DNA of 46,827 nt, taken from the IMG/VR virus record IMGVR_UViG_3300029989_000043, positions 1 to 46,827 of that record, one strand, 5' to 3'. How positions within the stretch are numbered: the first letter of the stretch is position 1; each line of letters starts with the position of its first letter. This stretch comes from a virus. Below, one piece after another: positions 38,288 to 46,623 of this stretch. The notes under the pieces are model-generated. The model had not been told where the DNA came from. It was given only the letters and a program-made list of their open reading frames with translations, and searched no databases. Both the position numbers and the translations under genes were made by a program.

Positions 38288-38831
38288 TTGACGATACCAC
38301 GTAGGTAATGGCTTTTCTCATTTGCGCCGTATCAATCAAAGGGGTGTTGGTTCCTTCTATACTTTCACCTGCGGCCAAAGCGGCCTTTGCAGCTTTATAC
38401 TTTGGACCTTTTATCTTGGACAACTTCCTGAGCACGGTAATATCTGAATTTGCAGCCCACCCATTTCGCGGGTCAGTAAACCATTCCCGGCACACGTTCT
38501 GCCCAATCTGGCCCGCACGGTTGAGATACTTTATTGCAAGGGCTTTATTGCCTGATAATGTGGCACTTACTGCCTGTTTCAATTCGTCTTGAATCGGTTC
38601 AATGTTGCCATGGGCCTGTATTGCTGGCTCTATTACCGGCCGTGCAGGTATGCGTTTCATGGGTGAACCGTTTGTGTGGATAAAAAGCAATTCAGCGTTA
38701 CCGACTTCCCCCGTTTTGCGCGTGTTATCTGCTTCGGGTATCCCGACATATACCTGCATATGTTGCAGTTCCTTAAATGCCTCAAGAATTTTTGCCGTGT
38801 TATCGGTTATTTTCAAGGATGAATTTACCAT
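38280..38831 (-). CDS. HK97 gp10-like virion morphogenesis protein
   Basis: From ATG 38831 (overlapping the DUF4054 stop), 183 residues. It has AFKELQHMQVYVGIPEADNT and RKTGEVGNAELLFIHTNGSP followed by RIPARPVIEPAIQAHG, the IPARP/F substrate segment typical of gp10/gpS-type tail-completion proteins. Then a coil of helices (IKYLNRAGQIGQNVCREWFT) and TPLIDTAQMRKAITYVV, the T-x-L-x-D-T-G-x-L-like end. It completes the neck. Confidence 0.75.
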   Translation of the reverse strand: MVNSSLKITDNTAKILEAFKELQHMQVYVGIPEADNTRKTGEVGNAELLFIHTNGSPMKRIPARPVIEPAIQAHGNIEPIQDELKQAVSATLSGNKALAIKYLNRAGQIGQNVCREWFTDPRNGWAANSDITVLRKLSKIKGPKYKAAKAALAAGESIEGTNTPLIDTAQMRKAITYVVSSND

Positions 38832-39352
38832 ATGTACATTGGGCCTGCCCCAATCATCTTGGCAAACGTTATAAACTGCTGGCCGTAGGTTGTTAGGTTC
38901 CACGACCCCCATTGCTCCCATCCCGTGACAATGGGTTGATAACTTACCGATACATCAGCCACGGCCTTTGATACCTGTATGCCCTTAGCTAGACCCATAG
39001 AAACAACTGTTTTGGCATTTGCGTCTGTGGGCGCTAAAGATTGAAGATAAAGCGTTGCGAAATGAGCCACAAAAAGATTCATACCCATGAGCCACGCATC
39101 TTCCCACCGCACCTGTGATACTGTGGCATTTGCTAAATTAACAAATGTCTGTAAAATGGGATTAGGTGACGAACCATTAAGAGGAAACAGAGCAACCGAA
39201 AACTGGGAATAAAAAGCCTGAAAGTCAGCTACAGCATAAGGGGGATTATCACCAAAGCGGATATTAGCCGCATCGGTAACGCTCCCCTCTAATGCGTAAC
39301 TTTCATAGCCGTACTGGCTATCAATCCAGTTGTCGAACTCTGGGGATGGCAT
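38825..39352 (-). CDS. DUF4054 head-tail connector
   Basis: 175 residues with EFDNWIDSQYG, VADFQAFYSQF and WLMGMNLFVAHFATLYLQSL, the DUF4054 pattern of head-tail adaptors. It has the KAVADVSVSYQPIVTGWEQ surface loop. The gene follows the 82-aa gene and precedes gp10-like protein, the normal order for this myovirus group. It likely binds the portal. Confidence 0.75.
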   Translation of the reverse strand: MPSPEFDNWIDSQYGYESYALEGSVTDAANIRFGDNPPYAVADFQAFYSQFSVALFPLNGSSPNPILQTFVNLANATVSQVRWEDAWLMGMNLFVAHFATLYLQSLAPTDANAKTVVSMGLAKGIQVSKAVADVSVSYQPIVTGWEQWGSWNLTTYGQQFITFAKMIGAGPMYIW

Positions 39353-39600
39353 TATGCCGTTTTCTCCGTATCAGCCTTAGCAGCCTTGCCCGCAACAAAT
39401 GGGGTTACCTGGATGATTTCAATATCCCCATCGGCCTGAGCCCATTTGAACATCTGGTCATCGGAACACCAATCGGGGACATCCTGGAAATCCCCCGTCG
39501 TTGTACGCACAACTTCCGGGACCATGATACCTGCGGTTTTGTCGAGCTTGTCAGCACCAGGCTTGATAAACCCATATGCTTTCTTTGAAAAGATTCGCAT
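39352..39600 (-). CDS. Small structural-region protein, 82 aa
   Basis: Begins MRIFSKKAYGFIKPGADKLD, with a beta segment (VVRTTTGDFQDVPDWCSDDQ) and an acidic end. Small proteins beginning with an IFSKKAYGF-like motif occur between major capsid and connector genes in related phages, with no known role. Overlaps DUF4054 by one base. It might be a capsid-decoration or assembly factor. Confidence 0.65.
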   Translation of the reverse strand: MRIFSKKAYGFIKPGADKLDKTAGIMVPEVVRTTTGDFQDVPDWCSDDQMFKWAQADGDIEIIQVTPFVAGKAAKADTEKTA

Positions 39601-39612
39601 GATCTCCCTTTC

Positions 39613-40626
39613 TTAAATGCCGTCAAAATAACCAACGGGCTGGGTATACAGGAACTTGGGCACACCGATTTGACCCACATAGAGAGTCAGGTAAGCGGCT
39701 TCCTTGACGTCCGGCTGGGTCATGGCACGTTGGATAGGCACGGTCAGATCGAAGTAGAGGCGATCTTCGTCGTTGACATAGGCAAGGGCACGATCCGTAC
39801 CATTGGCACCGGCACCGATGCACCAGCGAGAGGGATATATCTGGACATCCACACCCTGGGTTTTTCCGATGTTGTTTTCGAGGAGGTAGGTCAGGATAGA
39901 CGCCGAACCGGCCGATGAAACCAGTGTGGTGGAGATGTAGGCAAACTGTGCGGGCGGGATCAGAATCTGGTTTGCCATCCCTGAAACGTCGTACTGCGAC
40001 GCCGCCCACGTATTGACCAGCATTGTGTTGACGTCGTTCAGGATTTCATTCGGAGTTTTATCTTTCCATGTCCGAAGAGTCGAAGCGCCGGCGGGTACCG
40101 CAATAGCCGTGATGGTCGTGTTATTCAGCAAGCCGGGGTTGCTGGCAAAACCCTGGTAGACCATAAGGTCAAGGGTTTTGTTCCAGTTAAGCCGAATACC
40201 TTTGTCAAGCAGGTCATCAAGCGAGCGGCCAACTTGCTGCATTTTCTGCATATCGACATAAGGCACTTTCAGGATATTGCCCCACCCAAATACGGGGTAG
40301 AGGTCTTTACCAATATCCGCCTGCATGAGGGGAATACTGTTGGACTGACCGCCCATCAGGCCGTACATATTGGGGCCAGACGTGGCGTAATTGACGTTGA
40401 AGGTTGACGTGTAATCGACCCATCCACCGCCGCTCTTACATACGATATCACGCATCCACGTGACGGAGGTCAGCGGCTCGCGAACCTTGGGATCACGTTT
40501 TTCAAGTTCACCCTGGAGAAAAGCCAGCCCCCCTGAAGTCGCGGCGTCGAAAGTCAGAGCGTTGAAAGCGTTTCCGTTCCGCATGGCATCGATTGTTGCT
40601 TTGTTTACATTGGTTACAAGTTCCAT
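39613..40626 (-). CDS. Major capsid protein (DUF2184-like)
   Basis: From ATG 40626 (GGAGAGC upstream), 337 residues. It has TFDAATSGGLAFLQGELEKR, DPKVREPLTSVTWMRDIV and VPYVDMQKMQQVGRSLDDLL, then GIRLNWNKTLDLMVYQG, matching the DUF2184/HK97-like capsid family. Position between cement and connector supports it. It forms the icosahedral shell. An extension upstream to 40659 is not needed. Confidence 0.87.
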   Translation of the reverse strand: MELVTNVNKATIDAMRNGNAFNALTFDAATSGGLAFLQGELEKRDPKVREPLTSVTWMRDIVCKSGGGWVDYTSTFNVNYATSGPNMYGLMGGQSNSIPLMQADIGKDLYPVFGWGNILKVPYVDMQKMQQVGRSLDDLLDKGIRLNWNKTLDLMVYQGFASNPGLLNNTTITAIAVPAGASTLRTWKDKTPNEILNDVNTMLVNTWAASQYDVSGMANQILIPPAQFAYISTTLVSSAGSASILTYLLENNIGKTQGVDVQIYPSRWCIGAGANGTDRALAYVNDEDRLYFDLTVPIQRAMTQPDVKEAAYLTLYVGQIGVPKFLYTQPVGYFDGI

Positions 40627-40648
40627 TGTTTTTGCTCTCCTTTCTCCG

Positions 40649-41185
40649 TTACGGTGCAATCCGCGTCAGGATGGTAAGTTCGGCTACGTTGTTCGCATCT
40701 TTTGCGCCCGTAGTCCATTGGCAATTGGTAAGCTGGACAGTATTGCCACCATCGGCGGCAGCCTCAAAGCCGCCGACAATACCGGCAGGGATCGCACCAT
40801 TCAGAGTTTTGCGCATGTAGACGGCACCGCCAGCGGTGGGCGTGCCAACAAGGCAATTGACAACAGCCGATCCGCGTTCGAGGGCATCACAGGCATTACC
40901 GGGTGAGTACTGACCGGCGCTCTGCGTGACGTAGGTCGTGGACTGCTGAACTTCACGGACGGCCACACCAGCAAAAACAGCCGCGGTGAGGGTACCTCCG
41001 GCAGCAATCCATGCAGCAATATCGGAATACGTGTTATCCGTATTAAGAACAACACCTGCGCCGAATTTGGGGCCTGCGGCATCCGCCGATTTAACCAGCC
41101 GGTTTGCGATGATACAATCACCGTTCCGGCTGTATGAACCAGGAAAACCGATATTCATTTGAGTGCCTATAGCTGAACCGGGCAT
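40649..41185 (-). CDS. Capsid cement/decoration protein
   Basis: 178 residues beginning MPGSAIGTQMNIGFPGSYSR and then ANRLVKSADAAGPKFGAGVV; beta-rich, with GGTLTAAVFAGVAVREVQQS and TPTAGGAVYMRKTLNGAIPA. This matches structural cement proteins (Gp24/DUF2190-like) that stabilise the shell. It is encoded just after the protease-scaffold gene and before the capsid gene. Confidence 0.75.
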   Translation of the reverse strand: MPGSAIGTQMNIGFPGSYSRNGDCIIANRLVKSADAAGPKFGAGVVLNTDNTYSDIAAWIAAGGTLTAAVFAGVAVREVQQSTTYVTQSAGQYSPGNACDALERGSAVVNCLVGTPTAGGAVYMRKTLNGAIPAGIVGGFEAAADGGNTVQLTNCQWTTGAKDANNVAELTILTRIAP

Positions 41186-41197
41186 GTTTATCTCCTT

Positions 41198-41854
41198 TTA
41201 ATGCAAAATGTTTTTGCGGTGGAATTTTTCTTTGGCGCTTTTGCCGAAATCAGTATCATCAGTCCGTTTGGCGTCCTGGGCTTGTTTCAGTTTCAGCAAG
41301 TCACCATATGAAGCCTTCTGGCTATTGGGAGCTTTGAAAGATGCTATCAGAGCATCGCAAGCTTTCCTTTTTGCCGGGCCGTCGGGCATTGCAGCAATTA
41401 CCGGGCGCATCGCCTTGATAGCGGCAATAGCGGCATTGGAATCGGCTCCGGGAATGGGATTGGTCGGGAGTTCTTCACCGGCCAACGTTTCGACGGGAAT
41501 CAGTTCGGCGTCGCCAGTCTCTTCCTTCTTGCCCTCTTCGAGCTCTTTGACAAAAGCATCAAGGGACTCTTCCGGGCCTGCCGCTTCGCCAGCTTCCGAT
41601 GTTTCGAGTTTTGCCATCCTGGCGGAAATGCCTTTGATCTCTTCCAGAATCTGCTTCATCGCTTCGGCGTGCTCGTTGGTGTTGCTCTCGTTGGTAGTAT
41701 CGACGTCCTTTGTGCAAGCATCTTCATTGCGCTTTTCGTTACGAGCTTCCCCCTTCGAGGTTGCTTCAAATGCCTTTGCTACCTCTTCCGGTTCGGCATC
41801 TTTGGCGAATTCTTTCAAGCCAAGGCCGAAAATGTGTTTTACGCTGAAAGCCAT
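41198..41854 (-). CDS. Nested scaffold protein from an internal start
   Basis: Within the DUF2213 frame, ATG 41854 is preceded by AAGGAG (rc of 41861-41866) at six bases, an ideal ribosome binding site inside a coding region. The 218-residue product (MAFSVKHIFGLGLKEFAKDA) is acidic with a coil (AMKQILEEIKGISARMAKLE), typical of scaffolds. Lambda C/Nu3 uses the same arrangement. It would be made in excess of the protease fusion and removed at maturation. Confidence 0.65.
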   Translation of the reverse strand: MAFSVKHIFGLGLKEFAKDAEPEEVAKAFEATSKGEARNEKRNEDACTKDVDTTNESNTNEHAEAMKQILEEIKGISARMAKLETSEAGEAAGPEESLDAFVKELEEGKKEETGDAELIPVETLAGEELPTNPIPGADSNAAIAAIKAMRPVIAAMPDGPAKRKACDALIASFKAPNSQKASYGDLLKLKQAQDAKRTDDTDFGKSAKEKFHRKNILH

Positions 41855-42403
41855 TTTTGTCTCCTTTTTAATCTCTGGTTTGTGATCTCTTATAGCGACT
41901 TGGGTTCCGGCCCTGCCATGTGGGACAATAGCAATATGGTTGATACGGATGTTTTTTTGTTCATATTTCCCTTCGCCTATTTTACTGTAATCGCATATAT
42001 AGCCAAGGGACACTTCCCGCTGCCCGTTTTCTACCTTGGAAATCAGACTGGCATCTTTGATATGTAGGTCAGCAAGCAACTTGTCATCATCTTCGCCCGT
42101 GCCCTTTCTGCTGTTCTGGGCATGGCCCTTTGAATATGAAGCATGATTATTGGGATCGAGCAATTGCGAGGGATGAAGGTCTGTTATATCCTTGCCCTCT
42201 ACACTTGCAACTGTTGCAGGGTGGAATACCTCTTTAGGGTCTCTCCATACCTGAACAATACCCGGCTCATCTGCCCCAATCTCTTCAGATGCATATTCCT
42301 GCCACCCTGTACGACCAACAGGCACGTTGTGCGCTATCAAAAACCCCTCTGGAGTCTTTGAAATGTTGTCGCTGATTTTGGTAGCATAATACGCGATAGC
42401 CAT
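41198..42403 (-). CDS. DUF2213 prohead protease-scaffold protein, 401 aa
   Basis: Residues 1-170 have the DUF2213 pattern: TPEGFLIAHNVPVGRTGWQE, VASVEGKDITDLHPSQLLDP and NGQREVSLGYICDYSKIGEG, with a conserved Asp/His/Ser set near ADLHIKDASLISKV. These domains are thought to be capsid-maturation proteases. The remainder is acidic and helical like a scaffold, and it carries its own internal start (separate entry). The gene lies just upstream of cement and capsid genes. Confidence 0.78.
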   Translation of the reverse strand: MAIAYYATKISDNISKTPEGFLIAHNVPVGRTGWQEYASEEIGADEPGIVQVWRDPKEVFHPATVASVEGKDITDLHPSQLLDPNNHASYSKGHAQNSRKGTGEDDDKLLADLHIKDASLISKVENGQREVSLGYICDYSKIGEGKYEQKNIRINHIAIVPHGRAGTQVAIRDHKPEIKKETKMAFSVKHIFGLGLKEFAKDAEPEEVAKAFEATSKGEARNEKRNEDACTKDVDTTNESNTNEHAEAMKQILEEIKGISARMAKLETSEAGEAAGPEESLDAFVKELEEGKKEETGDAELIPVETLAGEELPTNPIPGADSNAAIAAIKAMRPVIAAMPDGPAKRKACDALIASFKAPNSQKASYGDLLKLKQAQDAKRTDDTDFGKSAKEKFHRKNILH

Positions 42404-42412
42404 TGGTAAACC

Positions 42413-42907
42413 TTATTCAGCCGGGGTAAAAGTCAGCGTTGCTTTGCCTGCACCACTTTTCAAGGTGGTCACGAATTTGACGGCATTATCGTTCAGACCA
42501 ACAATGTGAAAACTGCGGGTTGCTGTCGTGGTCATGTTGGTAAATGCCGTAATAGTACCATCAGCATGCTGTACAAAGGGCGTACTGAACGTGCCAGTGG
42601 TAGAAGGTGCACTCTGCACGGCAACAGACCAATGTGCGGTGGTGCCGCTTGTCACCGTAACCTGCAACGACCCGGCCCTGTGACTTGACATGCTGATAGC
42701 AGGCGTAGGGTTGACTTCCGTGCTGGACGAATAATTACCAAGGGTAATAGCCGCCCCCTTCACGATAGTACCCGCCACGGGGTTCAAGGCGGTATTGGCG
42801 ACGTTATAGTTCCCGTCCACAATGGCAAAAGCGCCACCGACGCAAAAACCGAGTACCAGGAAGATCACGACGAATGCTATTGACTTCTTTGAAATACGGT
42901 CTTTCAT
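42413..42907 (-). CDS. Exported Ig-like protein inside the head gene cluster, 164 aa
   Basis: ATG 42907 follows AAAAGGAG. A signal peptide or anchor (AFVVIFLVLGFCVGGAFA) spans about residues 10-27, then an all-beta Ser/Thr/Ala-rich domain (NPVAGTIVKGAAITLGNYSS and AGSLQVTVTSGTTAHWSVAV). A frame reaching farther upstream runs through the terminator and is not credible. It sits between MuF-like and DUF2213 genes where no export is expected. It could be an acquired cargo gene (moron). Confidence 0.65.
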   Translation of the reverse strand: MKDRISKKSIAFVVIFLVLGFCVGGAFAIVDGNYNVANTALNPVAGTIVKGAAITLGNYSSSTEVNPTPAISMSSHRAGSLQVTVTSGTTAHWSVAVQSAPSTTGTFSTPFVQHADGTITAFTNMTTTATRSFHIVGLNDNAVKFVTTLKSGAGKATLTFTPAE

Positions 42908-42972
42908 TTTGGGTTCTCCTTTTGCTGTGGGTAAATATATTTGTGTTGCAATATACTCTGTGTGTAGGCCAC

Positions 42973-43016
42973 AAAAAAAGACGCCGAGAGGTTCAGAGCC
43001 CTCTGAGGCGTCTTTT
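42973..43016 (-). terminator. Strong intrinsic terminator after the portal/MuF genes
   Basis: AAAAGACGCC (42976-42985) pairs with GGCGTCTTTT (43007-43016), and AGAGG with CCTCT inside. On the minus strand the stem is followed by a run of T. It would stop transcription coming from TerL-portal-MuF before the secreted gene. Confidence 0.85.
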
Positions 43017-43112
43017 AATGCGCTTGCGTCGCTTGCCATCTGGCCGGATGTTGGGCGAACCTGATTTATTGTGTTACTCTATTATCACAAAGTGAGTTAA
43101 AAAACAACACAT

Positions 43113-43955
43113 TTATGCGGCCTGTTGGTACATCACCGCATATTTTTGGAACTGGCCTTTATTCATAGTGATAATACTACCACCGATATGCACTTTAGCC
43201 GGGAATCTGATCATATCGAGGCGCACGATCGGCTCAGGATAACATCTACAATTCCATATATCACCCGCTTGATATGTACCGTAATTCTTATTTTGCCGAT
43301 CAAGTAATTCAGGGTTAGGGGCTTCTCTCCAATTGATGATTACGCCCTCCATGTGCTTGTGGGAATCACGCACACGGGCATCATGGGACGTGCGCCAAAC
43401 GTACCAGTCAAGATCAAGGCTATCTGCCCTGGCCTTTGTAAGCGCCGTTGACGCCTTGCTTGTCTCTGTTCTAGCAATCAGATTGATACGGCTGTCTGCA
43501 ATCTGCGGGAACTGTTGTTTCAATTCATCGGCAATGTCGCTTGACCGTCTGCCCTTTTGGGACTCTTGCAGGACATAGTCATTTACCTCACGAGCTATAG
43601 CAAGTGGGAAGGTTGACACAAGCTCTGCATTCCGAGTGATGATAGACTGCACTGCATAGCCTATAGGACCATTCATCTCATTGCGCAACATATCATATAT
43701 GAGCTGCCCTTGCATGGACTCACGGGCAGCAGCACGCCACGTCTTGGCACCTTCTACAACAAGCCCGGTAATCATCTTGACAGCAGCCGATCGAGTGAAA
43801 TCGTTGAACGCCTGGGAAAGGGATAAACTACGTAGGTTTTGCGTGAGTTCAAACGGATGGGTGAAATCCAGCACAAGCATCCGCTTGAATAGGCTGGCAA
43901 GCATCCGCTTATACTGTTCTTCTATTCTGCGCTTTGGTTGCCAGATGCTATTCAT
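43113..43955 (-). CDS. MuF-like head morphogenesis protein
   Basis: 280 residues. The C-terminal half has LIARTETSKASTALTKARAD, DWYVWRTSHDARVRDSHKHM and ending CRCYPEPIV, the MuF/SPP1 gp7 signature. The N-terminal half is helical and would contact the portal (LASLFKRMLVLDFTHPF). MuF-family proteins are incorporated in small numbers near the portal and influence DNA packaging or ejection. It overlaps the portal gene by four bases. Confidence 0.85.
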   Translation of the reverse strand: MNSIWQPKRRIEEQYKRMLASLFKRMLVLDFTHPFELTQNLRSLSLSQAFNDFTRSAAVKMITGLVVEGAKTWRAAARESMQGQLIYDMLRNEMNGPIGYAVQSIITRNAELVSTFPLAIAREVNDYVLQESQKGRRSSDIADELKQQFPQIADSRINLIARTETSKASTALTKARADSLDLDWYVWRTSHDARVRDSHKHMEGVIINWREAPNPELLDRQNKNYGTYQAGDIWNCRCYPEPIVRLDMIRFPAKVHIGGSIITMNKGQFQKYAVMYQQAA

Positions 43956-45397
43956 TCATCGGCCTTATCTGATGGCTTATTAGGCTCGAATCCAGGCAAG
44001 CCACCCATTCCCATTTCCTGTTTTGGCTCCAGGCTATCATCGGCCTTCTCGATATCTTTATCAGTGATGTTTGACCACATACCAGTTTCGTCAGACATTT
44101 GGCGCAGCTCTTTCAAAGCTATCTGCTGGGATATGATACCGGCATTGAATGTGTCGTTGACTGCCGTCGTCTTTTTGCTGGCAAGTTCTGCCCGGCGCTC
44201 ACTGGTAACAGTCTGGCATGGCTTGAAGGCAAAATCAAGATCGTCTGGTATCTCACCCCAGGTGGACAACGCAATCACGGGTGTGAGTTTGTCAAGCTGG
44301 GGGCGCAACTGGCTGTCCTGTTTCTCACCCAACATGTCGTAATAGTTTTGGAGATCGCTTTCACCGGAAGAGTTCAAGCCAGACGGCGCACGGCCAAACA
44401 ACTTCGTACACGGTATTTCGGCGGCCCCGGACATGTCGAGCATAAAAGATTCGTATATGTCGTTGATGCCTGTGAACGAATACTGCTTAGTATCGAAGTC
44501 GTCGTCCTTGTCAAGCACCATCATGCCCATGTTGGACATGAGCCGGTTTTGCGCTGACAGAGTGTTGTAAAGGTTTTGTTGTGCCTTGGGGTTATTTGCG
44601 GCAAGCTGCTGGGCTAATGATCCCATTTTTAGCACACGTACGTTAGCAAGAAATATTAGACTGGCAATGTTCCACGAGGTGTTATCCCTCTTTTTGAGTT
44701 CATCGAAAACAATCTCGACCTCAGATGCCCCCCAATGTACTTCGGCTTGTCGCTCCCAAAAAGGGAGGTTACGGCCGATAAAGCGCAAGACTCGTGATGC
44801 ATGTACATCATAGAAGTGGCCTGTCTCTGTCGTCACCCTATAGGATGCAGGGAGTCCAAAGTCCGGGCTATTGATATCCTCTATTTGCTCTGCGCTAGGG
44901 GTGATACCACTCCACCTATCGAGTACAAGCAAACCGCAATAGCTTCCAGGCATCACTTGATCAAGGTCAAGCGGCTGGTCAAGCATATTCTCATGGCCCT
45001 TGATCATCATGATCGCGCCCGCCCCACCATACAGCCGACCCCATTTCAGGGCCTCATTGATGGCGGCACGGGTCCGGGTAACGCGCTCCACCTTCTGGTA
45101 TTTGTCTATCATTTCTGGGGATACTTGGCAGGTAAGTTCAATCCAGTTCTTGCACATATCATCAGGGATGGTGTCGATTACTTTGCGAATAATCCAATGG
45201 GACCGGTACAGCGAATTCATCAGGTTGTAATCGCGGGATAGGCGTGTCAGAGGATAATCGGTGCCCTCCATGATGTTGTTGGAGCCAAAGCCGATACGCG
45301 CCATAAGATTTTGGAATGAGTCCAGGGTTTGAGTATCAGCATCATTAGTTTGGATAGGCGCGGTAGTGACCGGTAGTTTTTTATTTTTACGGCTCAT
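43952..45397 (-). CDS. Portal protein (DUF1073-like)
   Basis: From ATG 45397 (overlapping the TerL stop, GGAGG just upstream), 481 residues. It has LTRLSRDYNLMNSLYRSHWI and IRKVIDTIPDDMCKNWIELT, then a long helical stem region (LYNTLSAQNRLMSNMGMMVL; LFGRAPSGLNSSGESDLQNY). This matches the DUF1073/HI1409-like portal family. It forms the dodecameric ring at the head vertex through which DNA passes and binds TerL. Confidence 0.87.
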   Translation of the reverse strand: MSRKNKKLPVTTAPIQTNDADTQTLDSFQNLMARIGFGSNNIMEGTDYPLTRLSRDYNLMNSLYRSHWIIRKVIDTIPDDMCKNWIELTCQVSPEMIDKYQKVERVTRTRAAINEALKWGRLYGGAGAIMMIKGHENMLDQPLDLDQVMPGSYCGLLVLDRWSGITPSAEQIEDINSPDFGLPASYRVTTETGHFYDVHASRVLRFIGRNLPFWERQAEVHWGASEVEIVFDELKKRDNTSWNIASLIFLANVRVLKMGSLAQQLAANNPKAQQNLYNTLSAQNRLMSNMGMMVLDKDDDFDTKQYSFTGINDIYESFMLDMSGAAEIPCTKLFGRAPSGLNSSGESDLQNYYDMLGEKQDSQLRPQLDKLTPVIALSTWGEIPDDLDFAFKPCQTVTSERRAELASKKTTAVNDTFNAGIISQQIALKELRQMSDETGMWSNITDKDIEKADDSLEPKQEMGMGGLPGFEPNKPSDKADE

Positions 45398-46623
45398 ACC
45401 GCTAACCTCCATTGTGGTATTTTAGTTTTGATACCATAGCGTAATGCATCGGGGCAATGGTCGTTTGATTTAATCGGCTTTTCTTCACCACGCAGGGCGG
45501 CCTTTTCGTCCCAAGCATAAGCTGCTGTTTCTCCAATAGTGTTTGTACACCTTTTATGTATTCTGATCAAGCCTCTTTTCATCATGACCGAGACCATGCG
45601 GATGCCGTCGAGGACTTCGTTATCTGCATCCTGTACTAAAAGGCCACGGGATCGAAGTTCCGCCGCAAAGGATGCTGCCGAAGGGTCAAGCACAATCGTG
45701 GCGTCTTCCTTAGGGCCTATAAACTCTATTAGGTCATCAGCATACTCACTATCGGTTTTTTGACGGCCCTCTTTTTTGCTGTCCCAGTAATATTCCCTAT
45801 CCACCCAAACGCTTTCACCATCATCCAGCATATCGAGGAAGGGCATGGGATTAGTGGTCCCGTAATCAATAAGGATGTACCTGTCCACGTAGCCACTACG
45901 CAAGCCAATAGGTATTGTGTCTTCATCGTATAATAGATCATCAGACCAGCAATCTTTGTAAATTGCCCCTTCGGCTACTACCCATAGGCCTAGGATGAAC
46001 CGCTGGTAATAAACACCTGCATATGCATTGCGGATGAAATGCTTGTATTCTTCGTCAAGAGCCGGATTGTCGTCAAGTTCAAAATGGATAACTTTAACCA
46101 TCTTTGAAGCGAGCTTTTCAGGGTCGTTGATATATTCAGTGTAGAGGTAATGGTAGGGGGAATCAGGGTTAGTCGTTGCGTACAGCCTCGCCCCTGGGAC
46201 GGACATACGGTTCAGAAGCTGTTTAAAAAAACGTTCTGGCATCAAGGAGAGCTCATCACAATATGCCCGTGCTATGGTCTTACCACGGATATATTTTTCA
46301 GATCCTTCATCCTTAGCGCCGATAACTTTGTATTCATCCCCAAACAAATCGAGCTCGCCTGATTGCCGGTTGTAGTGATAGTTGCGCGTGCCTACTACGT
46401 CGAAGAGGTCACGGAGGATATTATCGTAGATTGTGTCCTTTGATACGCCCGTGATAACCCCTAACCCCTGGGGGGCATCACCGCACATATTAATCAGCTT
46501 GGGGATCATGGCAACCGTCTTACCAGACCGTACAGAGCCTTCCAAAATTGTAATACGGGAATCTTGACCTACAGGGGTGAGGATGAATTGGAGGGCTTTC
46601 TTGCCAAAGGGTTGGAGTATCAT
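45394..46623 (-). CDS. terL: Terminase large subunit
   Basis: 409 residues. Walker A is GSVRSGKT (near 29-36), Walker B AYCDELSLM, coupling motif ATTNPDSPYH, and the RNase-H-fold nuclease has ILIDYGTTNP, VLDPSAASF and NDHCPDALRY, with Asp residues binding metal. It drives ATP-dependent DNA packaging and cuts the concatemer. The start overlaps the terS stop and its stop overlaps the portal start, so the packaging genes are coupled. Confidence 0.92.
   Translation of the reverse strand: MILQPFGKKALQFILTPVGQDSRITILEGSVRSGKTVAMIPKLINMCGDAPQGLGVITGVSKDTIYDNILRDLFDVVGTRNYHYNRQSGELDLFGDEYKVIGAKDEGSEKYIRGKTIARAYCDELSLMPERFFKQLLNRMSVPGARLYATTNPDSPYHYLYTEYINDPEKLASKMVKVIHFELDDNPALDEEYKHFIRNAYAGVYYQRFILGLWVVAEGAIYKDCWSDDLLYDEDTIPIGLRSGYVDRYILIDYGTTNPMPFLDMLDDGESVWVDREYYWDSKKEGRQKTDSEYADDLIEFIGPKEDATIVLDPSAASFAAELRSRGLLVQDADNEVLDGIRMVSVMMKRGLIRIHKRCTNTIGETAAYAWDEKAALRGEEKPIKSNDHCPDALRYGIKTKIPQWRLAV

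Noticed and set aside
42413-43039. Longer start for the exported protein
   Set aside because: The added N-terminal residues are encoded by the intrinsic terminator; ATG 42907 has the ribosome site and begins the signal peptide.
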